Of a stretch of 32,468 nt of DNA, positions 9,559 through 16,635 are shown piece after piece. Positions within the stretch are counted from its first letter, which is position 1. Every line of letters starts with the position of its first letter. The notes beneath the pieces were generated by a model that was given only the letters and a program-made list of their open reading frames with translations, searched no databases and was not told the origin of the DNA. Source of the DNA: Chloroflexota bacterium (GTDB lineage Bacteria; Chloroflexota; Anaerolineae; VGOG01). Made by a program: the position numbers and the translations under genes. The stretch spans positions 1-32,468 of the forward strand of contig VGOG01000015.1 of NCBI GenBank assembly GCA_016875995.1, written 5' to 3'.

Positions 9559-10698
9559 CTACTTGACCATCTCGAACTCGCCGGCGTCGGTGATGACGTA
9601 GGCTTCGTGGACCGTGCCTAACCGGTCGCCTTTCTCGTCGAAGCCAATGATGTTGCCCGTGACGCCTGGGTAGTCCTTGAACTTGGCATGCAGGTACTCG
9701 GCCGTCTGCGCCGAATCGGTGGAGTTGGTCTCTTCCATGGCCTTGACGATGACCTTCAGAGCATCGCCAGCCATGACCCACCAGATGCTGGCGGGCGGTT
9801 CGCCGTACTTGGCGACGAAGTCGTTGTAAAATGCCTTGGCCACGTCGCCAGGGATGTCCTTGGGCAGCGGCTCAGTGGTAATGTAGGTGCCTTTGGCCGC
9901 GTCCAGTCCGGCGATCTCGATCATCTCCGGGTTGTTGCAGGCGTTGCCCATCACCCACTGGAAACCGACTCCTAACTCTTTAGACTGCTTCAACAGAAGG
10001 CCACCCTGCGGATGGTAGCCGGTGAAGTAGACAGCCTTAGGATTGAGCCCGTTGATCCTGGTCAGGATGGGTTTGAAGTCGGTATCCTCGGGGTTGATGG
10101 CGTCAATCAGCAACGAATTGCCACCCGCCTCCTTATAGTATTTCTCGGCCCACTCAGCCAGGCCCTGGGCATAGGTGGAGTTATCGTGCAGAAAGACCGC
10201 TGTATCTGCGCCCAGTTTCTCCAGCATGAAGTTGGCAGCGAACAGGCCCTGGCGGTCATCCAGGAAGCAGACGCGGAAGAAGCGCTGGTAGCCTTTCTGC
10301 GACAGCCGGGTGGCCGTCGAGGAAGGGGTGATCTGCAGGATGCCGGCCTCGTTGTAGATGGCCGAAGCGGGCTCGGTGCAGGTGGAGCTGTAGCTGCCCA
10401 CCACTGCCTTGACCCCGGCCGCTACCAGGGTGCTGGCGCACTTGGACGCCTCGTCAGGCTTGCCCACGTCGTCGCACTTGACGATCTCGATCTTGCGCTC
10501 ACCCAGGATGCCCTTCTCGTTGATCTGCCCTACCACCAGATCAACGACCTTGACGAAGCCCTCGCCCTCGTAGGCGTACTCGCCGGTGATGGGGGCTTGC
10601 AGGCCGATCTTGATGGGCTCCTTGGCCGCGGGCTGGCAGCCAACTGCCATGGATACCACCAGCAACAGGGTAATCGGAACCAATAGTTTCTTAGACAT
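9559..10698 (-). CDS. livK: Branched-chain amino acid-type ABC transporter substrate-binding lipoprotein LivK
   Basis: A 379-aa type I periplasmic binding protein. The signal peptide has a hydrophobic core ending VSMAVGC, a lipobox with cysteine near residue 21, so it is probably anchored outside the membrane. IKIGLQAPITGEYAYEGEGF opens the Peripla_BP_6 domain; GVKAVVGSYSSTCTEPASAI and QITPSSTATRLS form the ligand-binding serine/threonine region usual in LivJ/LivK. The C-terminal lobe has PKAVYFTGYHPQGGLLLKQ and ends in GEFEMVK. AGGAGGAG lies 6-7 nt before the ATG. It heads the livKHMGF operon behind a strong promoter at 10868. Ligand identity is unknown. Confidence 0.95.
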   Translation of the reverse strand: MSKKLLVPITLLLVVSMAVGCQPAAKEPIKIGLQAPITGEYAYEGEGFVKVVDLVVGQINEKGILGERKIEIVKCDDVGKPDEASKCASTLVAAGVKAVVGSYSSTCTEPASAIYNEAGILQITPSSTATRLSQKGYQRFFRVCFLDDRQGLFAANFMLEKLGADTAVFLHDNSTYAQGLAEWAEKYYKEAGGNSLLIDAINPEDTDFKPILTRINGLNPKAVYFTGYHPQGGLLLKQSKELGVGFQWVMGNACNNPEMIEIAGLDAAKGTYITTEPLPKDIPGDVAKAFYNDFVAKYGEPPASIWWVMAGDALKVIVKAMEETNSTDSAQTAEYLHAKFKDYPGVTGNIIGFDEKGDRLGTVHEAYVITDAGEFEMVK

Positions 10699-10867
10699 GA
10701 CTCGCTCCTCCTTATGTGTTTGATTTGCCTCCCTGTCACCCAGTGGGCCAGGGAGACCAGCAGGTCTGACAACGACCCTCTTTTGCCTTTCGCATCCCCC
10801 CTTTCACAGACGCTATGCAAGAAACGAGCATCACCACGATTTGCGCAGATTTCTTCAGGTTAAATTC

Positions 10868-10896
10868 ATTTTAGCACAAAAATGCCCGAAAGTCAA
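10868..10896 (-). promoter_or_regulatory. Sigma-70-type promoter of the livKHMGF operon
   Basis: Read on the minus strand: TTGACT (-35), 17-bp spacer ending in TGTGC (extended -10 TGn), TAAAAT (-10). Transcription would start near 10861, leaving a leader of about 160 nt before livK. Confidence 0.75.
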
Positions 10897-10907
10897 AACA
10901 CCCCCCC

Positions 10908-12113
10908 TCAAAGCACCATCTTCTCTCCTGAGATTACCACCTCTCCCCTGGCGAACCGCTGCCAACTGAAGGGGTTGTCCTGATCGGCCATCTGGCCGGT
11001 GATCATGGCCACCACGTAGCGGCTGCCCTCAGGAGCACCCATGATGCCGTGGCCGCTGTAGCCCAGGTTGAAGAAAAGGCCCTCCACGTCGGGAGAAGGG
11101 CCGAGGATGGGCTTCGAGTCGGGGGTGCAGGTGTACTGGCCGGCACTGAGGAAAACGCTGTCGCGGGTGAGCCGCCCCATCACCTCCTCCCAGAAAGGCG
11201 CGAGCCTCGACATCTCCTCCATGACCAGGGCCGGGAAGGCCCAATCGGTGGGCACTTTTTCCAGCGGTTCACCGGGCTCCTCAGGGGTGGCCCAACCCAT
11301 AGCCGCTCCTCCCACCTCGGGCCGCCAATAGGCTCCCGAGGGGACACAGATGGTCATGGGAGCATCCTGGGGAATGGCAGCGTCCTGGCCGACTATCACC
11401 TTCTGCCGTCGCAGGATGGTCAAGGGCAACTCCAGGCCAGCTAACCTGGCCACCTGACCAGAGAATGGCCCGGCGGCGATGACCACCGTTCGGGTGGAGA
11501 TGGAGCCACGATTGGTCTCCACGCCCTTTACACCCTGGCTGTCGAGTTCGATTCCTGTGGCTTTGGTGCGTAAGAGAAACAGGGCTTCGCTGCCTTTGGC
11601 AAACCCGTGGGTCAGCTCGTGGGTCGAGAGCCAGCCATCGCGGGCGCGGTAGGTGGCGGCGGTTACTTGGGGGGAGGCCCAGGGGAAACGTTGCCGTACC
11701 TCGTCGCCGCTCAGAAACTCCACGTCGTCCAGGCCGATGCTCTGCTGAAGTTCGACCCTGGCCCGGAGGGTCTGCGGGCCTTCGGGATCGTCGGTGTAAA
11801 AGAGGTAGCCCTGCTGGTGTAAATTGATGTCATACCCTGGAATGCCGATCGCCTCAGAGAAGTTCTCGAAGACCTCGATGGAAGCCTTCATCATGGCCAC
11901 GTTCTCCGGCTCGCTGAACTGAGCGCGGAAACACTCTTCTGAGGCCGCGGTGGTGAGGGTGCCCAGGCCATCCCGCATCTCCAGCACCACCGCCTCCAGG
12001 CCAGCTCTTGAGGCGTAGAAAGCAGTGGCTGTCCCCAGGATGCCTCCGCCGATGATGACCACCTCGGCCTGCCTGGGGAACTCGCTCGCATCTGGAACGA
12101 TGATCTTACCCAT
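10908..12113 (-). CDS. FAD-dependent amine/amino-acid oxidoreductase (DAO family)
   Basis: This 401-aa protein has the FAD-binding Rossmann loop EVVIIGGGILGTATAFYASR near the N-terminus and an acidic ribose-binding residue in AVVLEM. A TVVIAAGPFSG segment and the C-terminal FAD-contact stretch FFNLGYSGHGIMGAPEGSR complete the DAO pattern. This is the DadA/SoxB/glycine oxidase superfamily, whose members oxidise sarcosine, dimethylglycine, glycine, proline or D-amino acids. The closest flavour is sarcosine oxidase beta subunit-like (SxGHGxMGAP). Start ATG 12113 has GGAGG 6 nt upstream and its own promoter at 12176. It lies between a related FAD gene and the liv importer, consistent with oxidation of an imported (N-methyl) amino acid. 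Substrate is not determinable. Confidence 0.9.
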   Translation of the reverse strand: MGKIIVPDASEFPRQAEVVIIGGGILGTATAFYASRAGLEAVVLEMRDGLGTLTTAASEECFRAQFSEPENVAMMKASIEVFENFSEAIGIPGYDINLHQQGYLFYTDDPEGPQTLRARVELQQSIGLDDVEFLSGDEVRQRFPWASPQVTAATYRARDGWLSTHELTHGFAKGSEALFLLRTKATGIELDSQGVKGVETNRGSISTRTVVIAAGPFSGQVARLAGLELPLTILRRQKVIVGQDAAIPQDAPMTICVPSGAYWRPEVGGAAMGWATPEEPGEPLEKVPTDWAFPALVMEEMSRLAPFWEEVMGRLTRDSVFLSAGQYTCTPDSKPILGPSPDVEGLFFNLGYSGHGIMGAPEGSRYVVAMITGQMADQDNPFSWQRFARGEVVISGEKMVL

Positions 12114-12175
12114 TTACTTCCTCCTAACGTCGTTGTTACGAGTGCTCTTCTTGGCCTCGTGCCACTCCGCACCAG

Positions 12176-12204
12176 ATTATGCCATAACCTACGGAATTAG
12201 TCAA
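12176..12204 (-). promoter_or_regulatory. Sigma-70-type promoter of the FAD oxidoreductase at 12113
   Basis: On the minus strand: TTGACT, 17-bp spacer, CATAAT. The -35 box abuts the stop of the upstream FAD gene (12208). The predicted leader is about 55 nt. Confidence 0.65.
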
Positions 12205-12207
12205 CCA

Positions 12208-13353
12208 TCAAACGACGCGCCTTTCTCCCGTCATCTCCTCGGCCCTGAATCTCTCCAAGCGGAAGGGGCTGAGGTCGTGCTCGGTCTGACCAGTGGTGAT
12301 GAGGTGCGCCAGGATGCGCCCCACGGCCGGCGACTGCATGAAGCCGTGGCCGCTGAAGCCCACGGCGCAGTAGAAGCCCTCCACCCCGCCGATGTCTTTG
12401 CCGATGATAGGGTTGTCGTCGGGGGTCACGTCGTAGAGGCCGCCCCAGCCGCGCATGAAGTCCGCTCGATCGAGGGCTGGCGCGCGGTGAGCGGCCTTTT
12501 CCGCCACCTTGACCAAAAACTCCAGATCGAAATTGGTGTTGAAGCTGGGGGGCTCATCCTGGTCGGTCATGCCCATCAGGATGCTGGCCCCCTCCCGCCG
12601 GAAGTAGAAACTGGGGGCGAAGTCAATGATCATGGGGATTTGCTTTGGCAAGTCGTCAAAGGGCGCGGTAACGAAGACCTGGCGACGATAGGGCACGACG
12701 GGCAGCTCCAGGCCGACCATGCGTCCCACCTGGGCTGCCCAGGCCCCGGCCACGTTGACCACTGCGGGGGTGGCAATTTCCCCTTTGTTGGCCACCACCG
12801 CCCTCACCCTCCCCTTGCCCACCTTGATGTCCAGAGCCTCCGTCTCTTCGCGAATACTCACCCCCAGACGCCGCGCCTGCCTGGCGAAGCCCATGGCCAC
12901 ACTGTAGGGATCGGCGTAACCGTCGCGCGGGCAGAACGTGCCTCCCAGAACGTCGTCCAGATAGAGATAGGGAGCCATATCGCCGATATCCTGTGGTGAC
13001 AGCAGACGCACCGGCACACCCATGCGCTGCTGCAGGGCCACGTTGGCCTGGAATTCGGCCCAGTCTTTGGGCTCTGTGGCCAGGAACAGGTAGCCATGCT
13101 GGCGGAAATCTATCTCCGTGTCGAATTCTTCGGCAAAGTGTTCAAAGTACCGCAGGCTCTCCATGGAGATGCGGATGTTGGCCTCGATAGAGAACTGCAG
13201 CCGGATTCCCCCGGCCGACAGGCCCGTGGAGCCGGAGACCAGTTGCTTCTTCTCCACCAGCACCACGTCCTGGCAGCCCAACCTGGCCAGATGATAGGCG
13301 GTACTGGTCCCCATGACCCCACCGCCGATGATCACCACGTCTGCTTTTTCCAT
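12208..13353 (-). CDS. FAD-dependent oxidoreductase, sarcosine oxidase beta-subunit-like
   Basis: A 381-aa DAO-family enzyme. DVVIIGGGVMGTSTAYHLAR is the FAD-binding loop, VVLVEK the ribose-binding turn, and STGLSAGGIRLQFS the region flanking the flavin. PAVVNVAGAWAAQVGRMVGL and GLYDVTPDDNPIIG followed by YCAVGFSGHGFMQSPAVGR are typical of SoxB, proline dehydrogenase beta (PDH) and dimethylglycine-type oxidases. It lacks the alpha, gamma and delta subunits of heterotetrameric sarcosine oxidase, so it may be a monomeric enzyme. The ATG at 13353 is chosen because AGGAG lies 6 nt upstream; the GTG one codon earlier is less likely. It is a paralogue of the neighbouring FAD gene and probably shares the pathway. 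Confidence 0.92.
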   Translation of the reverse strand: MEKADVVIIGGGVMGTSTAYHLARLGCQDVVLVEKKQLVSGSTGLSAGGIRLQFSIEANIRISMESLRYFEHFAEEFDTEIDFRQHGYLFLATEPKDWAEFQANVALQQRMGVPVRLLSPQDIGDMAPYLYLDDVLGGTFCPRDGYADPYSVAMGFARQARRLGVSIREETEALDIKVGKGRVRAVVANKGEIATPAVVNVAGAWAAQVGRMVGLELPVVPYRRQVFVTAPFDDLPKQIPMIIDFAPSFYFRREGASILMGMTDQDEPPSFNTNFDLEFLVKVAEKAAHRAPALDRADFMRGWGGLYDVTPDDNPIIGKDIGGVEGFYCAVGFSGHGFMQSPAVGRILAHLITTGQTEHDLSPFRLERFRAEEMTGERRVV

Positions 13354-13402
13354 CACTTTCTCCTAAATTAAGTGAGAGGTGCGCACCATTCCTTATCACC
13401 CC

Positions 13403-13451
13403 GGAGTGCGGACGCAAGTCCGCCCCACAAGCAGACTCGCGTCTGCACTCC
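13403..13451. repeat. Y-shaped palindromic repeat, copy 2 (GGAGT...ACTCC)
   Basis: An outer stem GGAGT (13403-13407) / ACTCC (13447-13451) encloses two perfect 6-bp hairpins: GCGGAC-GCAA-GTCCGC (13408-13423, a GNRA-type loop) and GCAGAC-TCGC-GTCTGC (13431-13446). It directly abuts the TAA stop of the next gene. Its architecture matches 214-268 and 25533-25613, though the inner stems differ. Confidence 0.75.
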
Positions 13452-13991
13452 TTACGTGCTCTCAGGATCATCTTCAACCAGCGTAAACTCCCAGGCACAC
13501 CAGTATTCAGCGGGGTGCGGGTCGGGTGGGCAGGCGATGCAGCGGGTTTGGAAGCGAGGGTCAATCGTGCGGGCGAAGTTGGCGTATTCCACCAGGCCCA
13601 CCGGTTTACAGGGAAAGTCGGGGCGACCATCCCGCTGACGCGCCGCCTGCACCCGGCACTCGTTCATGCGAAAGATGATGGTGCGCTCGTCCACGTCTTC
13701 GATCTCTTGCACGTTCAGGTAGGAGTAGAGACGGTATTGCAGCGCCTCTTTCAGAGCGGGAATCCCGCCGCCGGGCTCGATCCCCAGGTGCTGCATGATG
13801 CGCTTGGCCTCGATGGCCGTGAACTTCTCCCAGGCTTTGGCGTCCAATTCGATGGCCTTCTCCAGGCCGAAAGCCTCTTCCACGGCCAGAAACCAAAGCC
13901 CGTCGTGAGCCAGCCAGTTCCTGGCCGCGTTCTCCAGCAGGCTGATCAGCTCTTCTTTGGACAGTTGAAACAGCAGATCACGGTGAGTCAT
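13452..13991 (-). CDS. DUF6125-like protein, unknown function
   Basis: A 179-aa soluble protein. FGLEKAIELDAKAWEKFTAI, EAKRIMQHLGIEPGGGIPAL and IIFRMNECRVQAARQRDGRP are in the style of DUF6125, as I remember it. That family often appears in Chloroflexi, Firmicutes and deltaproteobacteria without a known role. The C-terminal half has conserved-looking cysteines (NECRVQ, FPCKP, RCIACPPDPHP and EYWCAWEF), which could bind metal or a cofactor. The N-terminus (LSKEELISLLENAARNWLAHDG) is helical. GGGAGGG precedes the ATG at 13991. The gene overlaps the upstream ORF by 14 nt, so translation is likely coupled. Confidence 0.75.
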   Translation of the reverse strand: MTHRDLLFQLSKEELISLLENAARNWLAHDGLWFLAVEEAFGLEKAIELDAKAWEKFTAIEAKRIMQHLGIEPGGGIPALKEALQYRLYSYLNVQEIEDVDERTIIFRMNECRVQAARQRDGRPDFPCKPVGLVEYANFARTIDPRFQTRCIACPPDPHPAEYWCAWEFTLVEDDPEST

Positions 13992-14712
13992 GGCCCTCCC
14001 TTACTGATATTCTTTGAGCCAATGCCCGGGTGCGGCGGGCCACTAACTCGTTGCGTTCGGCCACGATGATCTCGAAGGGAGTCTGGCCGCTCCACAGGGG
14101 CTGGCACTGCCAGCCTCGCAGCCACATCAGGGTCTTGACCAAGGCTTCGCCCTCGCTGACAAAAGGTTTCCCCTCGCACTCACGGGTCAGTCGGTCCAGG
14201 AATTCCTCGGCCAATTCAGCCTCCTGAGGTCCACCTCCCACCATCACCTGGACCGGGGTCAATCCGGCGAAGAAGGGATGCGGCGTGGTGTTCCACTGCT
14301 GCTCCAGCGCCAAGTACGCTGCCTTTTTCTCGTTGGCATCCGCAAAAGGCTGGGCCTCCCAGCGGGACAGCATGGCTGCCCACACTTCGTCCTCTTCCTC
14401 GCCCCACGGCGGGGTGAAGAGGTTGAGAATGCCTCCTGAGCGCCGATAGGCCTCGGTGTAGCGTCCGGTCGGCCAGGGCCGGAGCAATCGCCGCAATTCC
14501 CGTCGCACTTTGCCGGGCACGAAAGACGGAAAGATGGACAGGGCTCGCTCGATGTCGCCGCTTGAGCAGGCCACTTCTGCCATGCTGGGCTCATTCCCTT
14601 CGGAGCGCTGGTTGACGCTGAACTCCAATCTCATCAAGAAGGAGCGCTCACCGGAAGCCCTGGTGGGGAACCAATGGTGCTTGAGCTGCAGTATGGGGCG
14701 ATCCTCTACCAT
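13978..14712 (-). CDS. Hypothetical protein
   Basis: A 244-aa protein I do not recognise. It is rich in Trp, Glu and Arg and appears soluble. Two similar short motifs stand out: HPFFAGLTPVQVM in the middle and PLWSGQTPFEIIVAERNELV near the end, each a proline/glycine turn followed by TP and hydrophobics. This may reflect an internal duplication. The ATG at 14712 has GAGG 8 nt upstream and overlaps the stop of the TPR ORF (ATGGTAG), suggesting coupling; an in-frame GTG lies at 14721. It overlaps the DUF6125 gene downstream by 14 nt. Function cannot be inferred from the sequence. Confidence 0.7.
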   Translation of the reverse strand: MVEDRPILQLKHHWFPTRASGERSFLMRLEFSVNQRSEGNEPSMAEVACSSGDIERALSIFPSFVPGKVRRELRRLLRPWPTGRYTEAYRRSGGILNLFTPPWGEEEDEVWAAMLSRWEAQPFADANEKKAAYLALEQQWNTTPHPFFAGLTPVQVMVGGGPQEAELAEEFLDRLTRECEGKPFVSEGEALVKTLMWLRGWQCQPLWSGQTPFEIIVAERNELVARRTRALAQRISVREGHDSP

Positions 14713-15074
14713 GGCATCCACCTCGGACTGCCTTTCAGTCCACGCAGAGTTTCTTTGGCCTGAGGATAGTCGGAGCGGCGTCTCAGGGCTTCCGCTACGT
14801 CAGCAATGGCCGCCCGTTTGTCGCCTTCCAAGAGATAGCGTACCACGCCCCGGTTGAGGAATACTTGCGCTCCCAGGCCAGTATCGTCGTCGGCCACCAG
14901 GGCCGCAGCCTGATTGAACCAGTCCAACGCGCCGGGGAAGTCGCCCAGGAGATAGCTCATGAATCCCAACTCGTAGCGGGGCTTGACGTAGCCGGGCAGT
15001 TCCGCCAGGGCATACTGATACATCCGACGTGCCCGCCAGAAATCGTGGGCATGGCGGTAGACCTGATCGGCCAC
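14706..15074 (-). CDS. TPR-repeat protein fragment (probably N-terminally truncated)
   Basis: The 122-aa frame contains two to three tetratricopeptide-type helical pairs: ARRMYQYALAELPGYVKPRY, ELGFMSYLLGDFPGALDWFN and FLNRGVVRYLLEGDKRAAIA with DVAEALRRRSDYPQAKETL. TPR units mediate protein-protein contacts. No convincing ribosome binding site is seen before the GTG at 15074. The frame remains open a little upstream, then meets the hsdR remnant in a different frame, so the natural start seems to have been lost. It runs into the next gene with a short stop/start overlap. It is best treated as a truncated gene, possibly still expressed by coupling. Confidence 0.6.
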   Translation of the reverse strand: MADQVYRHAHDFWRARRMYQYALAELPGYVKPRYELGFMSYLLGDFPGALDWFNQAAALVADDDTGLGAQVFLNRGVVRYLLEGDKRAAIADVAEALRRRSDYPQAKETLRGLKGSPRWMPW

Positions 15075-15087
15075 CCACTCAGATTCC

Positions 15088-15312
15088 CCGGCCCCTGGAA
15101 CAGATCGGCGATGGCGGTGAAGGTACCGTACTCGCTAAGGGGGCGCACGCGGAAGACCTGGGGCTTGGCGATCTCCTCAATGCCCCACACGCGGTATTTG
15201 TCCACCAGCACTTCGATGATCTCCCTGGCCCTGCCCTTGAAGCGGCCCAGGAAGTCCTGGTTGCGGGTTTGGGGTCAATCAGTTTAGCGCGAGTATCGGC
15301 TTCGTTTAGCAT
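15088..15312 (-). pseudogene. hsdR: Remnant of a type I restriction endonuclease HsdR (both ends kept, middle lost)
   Basis: From ATG 15312 the frame reads MLNEADTRAKLIDPK, the typical first residues of HsdR subunits. About 15 codons in, one frame stops making sense and a second frame takes over with NQDFLGRFKGRAREIIEVLV, DKYRVWGIEEIAKPQVFRV and RPLSEYGTFTAIADLF. This matches the C-terminal part of HsdR (GRAREIL..LL.KY...G, then PPL...Gt...I...F). Hundreds of residues, including the nuclease and helicase motor, are missing. The gene cannot be functional. No hsdM or hsdS is in the window. The recognition is from memory of the family, not a search. Confidence 0.65.
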
Positions 15313-15433
15313 GAACACTACTCCATCTCACCATCGTTGAAGCAGCCTGATGCCATGTGTGTCAGGCGTCTACCATAGCTCCAGCATCAACGTGCTTGGG
15401 GTGATTTGTTTCGGTGACGCTCATCGCAGTCGC

Positions 15434-15763
15434 TCAAAGCACAGGGTCAAGGTAGGCGTAGTCGAAGGGATTCTCAGTGTGAAGCAAGCTCGATGTAATG
15501 GGAATAAGCTGGTATCTGGTCGTCACACCCTTCATGTACTTGTCAAAGGTCACATCGCGCAACCTGCGCCCGATACGTCCGACCCTGTGTACGACAGAAA
15601 TAGCTGCTGCAACCTCTACCAGGCTGATCTCGGCCGTGAAAAGGGTGTTCACGATGTTCCCAGCAGCATCCACTTCGTCTACGATCTGCCACACCCAGGT
15701 GCTACCCGGCTCAGGCAAGTGGTACTTCACCTGAACATTGGCGTCGAAATAGTAGACACTCAC
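15434..15763 (-). CDS. PIN-domain (VapC-like) toxin, C-terminus probably decayed
   Basis: A 109-aa protein starting SVYYFDANVQVKYHLPEPGS, where the early Asp is the first PIN metal ligand, followed by AEISLVEVAAAISVVHRVGR with the second acidic residue. VapC toxins are Mg-dependent RNases that cleave tRNA or rRNA. Typical members are 130-145 aa and end in an (R/G)AYDA-type motif carrying the third and fourth acidic ligands; here the frame ends NPFDYAYLDPVL, which looks like a frame-slipped trace of it. Activity is therefore doubtful. The GTG start at 15763 overlaps the stop of the upstream antitoxin-like gene by 4 nt (GTGA). Confidence 0.75.
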   Translation of the reverse strand: MSVYYFDANVQVKYHLPEPGSTWVWQIVDEVDAAGNIVNTLFTAEISLVEVAAAISVVHRVGRIGRRLRDVTFDKYMKGVTTRYQLIPITSSLLHTENPFDYAYLDPVL

Positions 15764-16104
15764 AACTCAACCACCTTCCCCGCCCGATTCAGGTCAATGA
15801 TTTCCGAGAGGAGAGGGTCGAGATGAAGAGTGACTAGCTCTTCATCAATGCGCCGCTTCTCAGCCTCGGGCAAAGCATCCCAGGCCGCCGCATGTTCCAA
15901 CTCCTCCAGCGCCGGATCACGAATCAGCCCTTCCTGGCGAAGCTCAGCTAATACTTGCCTCATGTCCGGAGGAGATACCTGCACGATCTCCTTCTCTTCC
16001 AACATGCCTTTACGCACCAGCGACAGGCGTAGAGAGCGCACTTCTCTTTCTAATATCTCTATGCGATTGGTCAGTTCTCTGATAACCGGCTGTTGCATAG
16101 CCAT
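15760..16104 (-). CDS. Putative antitoxin paired with the PIN protein
   Basis: A 114-aa, highly charged helical protein. The N-terminal half (IRELTNRIEILEREVRSLRL) looks like a coiled coil; the C-terminal half has PDMRQVLAELRQEGLI and LLSEIIDLNRAGKVVEL. The pattern of a small acidic protein overlapping a downstream PIN gene by 4 nt is that of VapB-type antitoxins, although I see no AbrB, RHH or Phd DNA-binding motif. AGGAGGTG lies 6 nt before the ATG at 16104. The leader and start codon are part of a 51-bp duplicated segment also found at 18005 (see repeat A). The antitoxin role is inferred only from position. Confidence 0.65.
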   Translation of the reverse strand: MAMQQPVIRELTNRIEILEREVRSLRLSLVRKGMLEEKEIVQVSPPDMRQVLAELRQEGLIRDPALEELEHAAAWDALPEAEKRRIDEELVTLHLDPLLSEIIDLNRAGKVVEL

Positions 16105-16160
16105 TTTGACACCTCCTGATCAGTTTTCGTCACCACTTTCATGCCAGTTCCCCTTACACC
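16101..16160. repeat. Duplicated leader repeat, copy A
   Basis: Positions 16101-16151 match 18005-18055 with one mismatch in 51 nt. The match includes the Shine-Dalgarno (AGGAGG) and start codon of the gene at 16104. Positions 16132-16160 also match 17268-17296 with three mismatches. The repeat encodes a possible short upstream peptide starting MKVVTKTDQEVSKW. Confidence 0.8.
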
Positions 16161-16172
16161 GCCTGTAGCCGC

Positions 16173-16472
16173 TCAGTCACCTCTCCAGTCCCCTTCAATG
16201 GCCGTGCCTTTGGCTATGGCTTCCTGACGGATCTCCTCGGTTAGCTCACGGACCCGAGCCACAATCTCCTCGCGGGGCACATCCCTCAGCAAGGTCGCCC
16301 GCCGCTGTGCCTCAGCACGCATCTCGGCCGGAGATAGCTGCGGCGTCGGTACAGCCCTGCGTTGTTTCAGGAACTCTACGAATTCGACGACCAACGACAG
16401 GTCTTCCTCTGGTAATCGGGTCAATTCAGACACAACCTGCCCGACTAAAGTGGGACTCACTGTGGCACTCAT
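16173..16472 (-). CDS. Small antitoxin-like protein
   Basis: A 99-aa helical protein: VGQVVSELTRLPEEDLSLVV, EFVEFLKQRRAV, then REEIVARVRELTEEIRQEAI. Such small proteins with a LPEEDL...VEFVEFLK pattern usually lie directly before PIN-toxin genes in Chloroflexi and cyanobacteria and are annotated as antitoxins of the DUF2281/VapB-like group. Here no toxin follows directly; the next gene, after the duplicated leader, is another antitoxin-like ORF. AGGAGG lies 6 nt before the ATG at 16472. The toxin may have been lost. Confidence 0.6.
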   Translation of the reverse strand: MSATVSPTLVGQVVSELTRLPEEDLSLVVEFVEFLKQRRAVPTPQLSPAEMRAEAQRRATLLRDVPREEIVARVRELTEEIRQEAIAKGTAIEGDWRGD

Positions 16473-16524
16473 CCAAAACCTCCTCTACTACTTCATGACG
16501 TCCCATAGTACAATCAGCATAGCT

Positions 16525-16625
16525 CTCAATCCCGCTCTTCCGCCAAGGTTTCGGCGCTAAAGGGCGGCTCCATACCACCCACTCGCGTAGGCACAACAAG
16601 CCAGTTCAGATTGCGATACGCCAGC
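16525..16625 (-). pseudogene. Fragment of a UPF0175-type antitoxin gene
   Basis: This 101-nt segment matches 18068-18164, the 3' half of the intact UPF0175 gene, at most positions. A 4-nt excess inside it breaks the frame (the copy of the YARGMEPPF region). The C-terminal EPPFSAETLAEE part is readable in one frame and the preceding VSQSELA part in another. No start codon or upstream half is present. Confidence 0.75.
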
Positions 16626-16635
16626 AGCCCCAGCA

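Noticed and set aside
10530-10820. Minus-strand frame covering the livK leader
   Set aside because: It runs through the leader and into livK in another frame. No ribosome binding site or conserved pattern.
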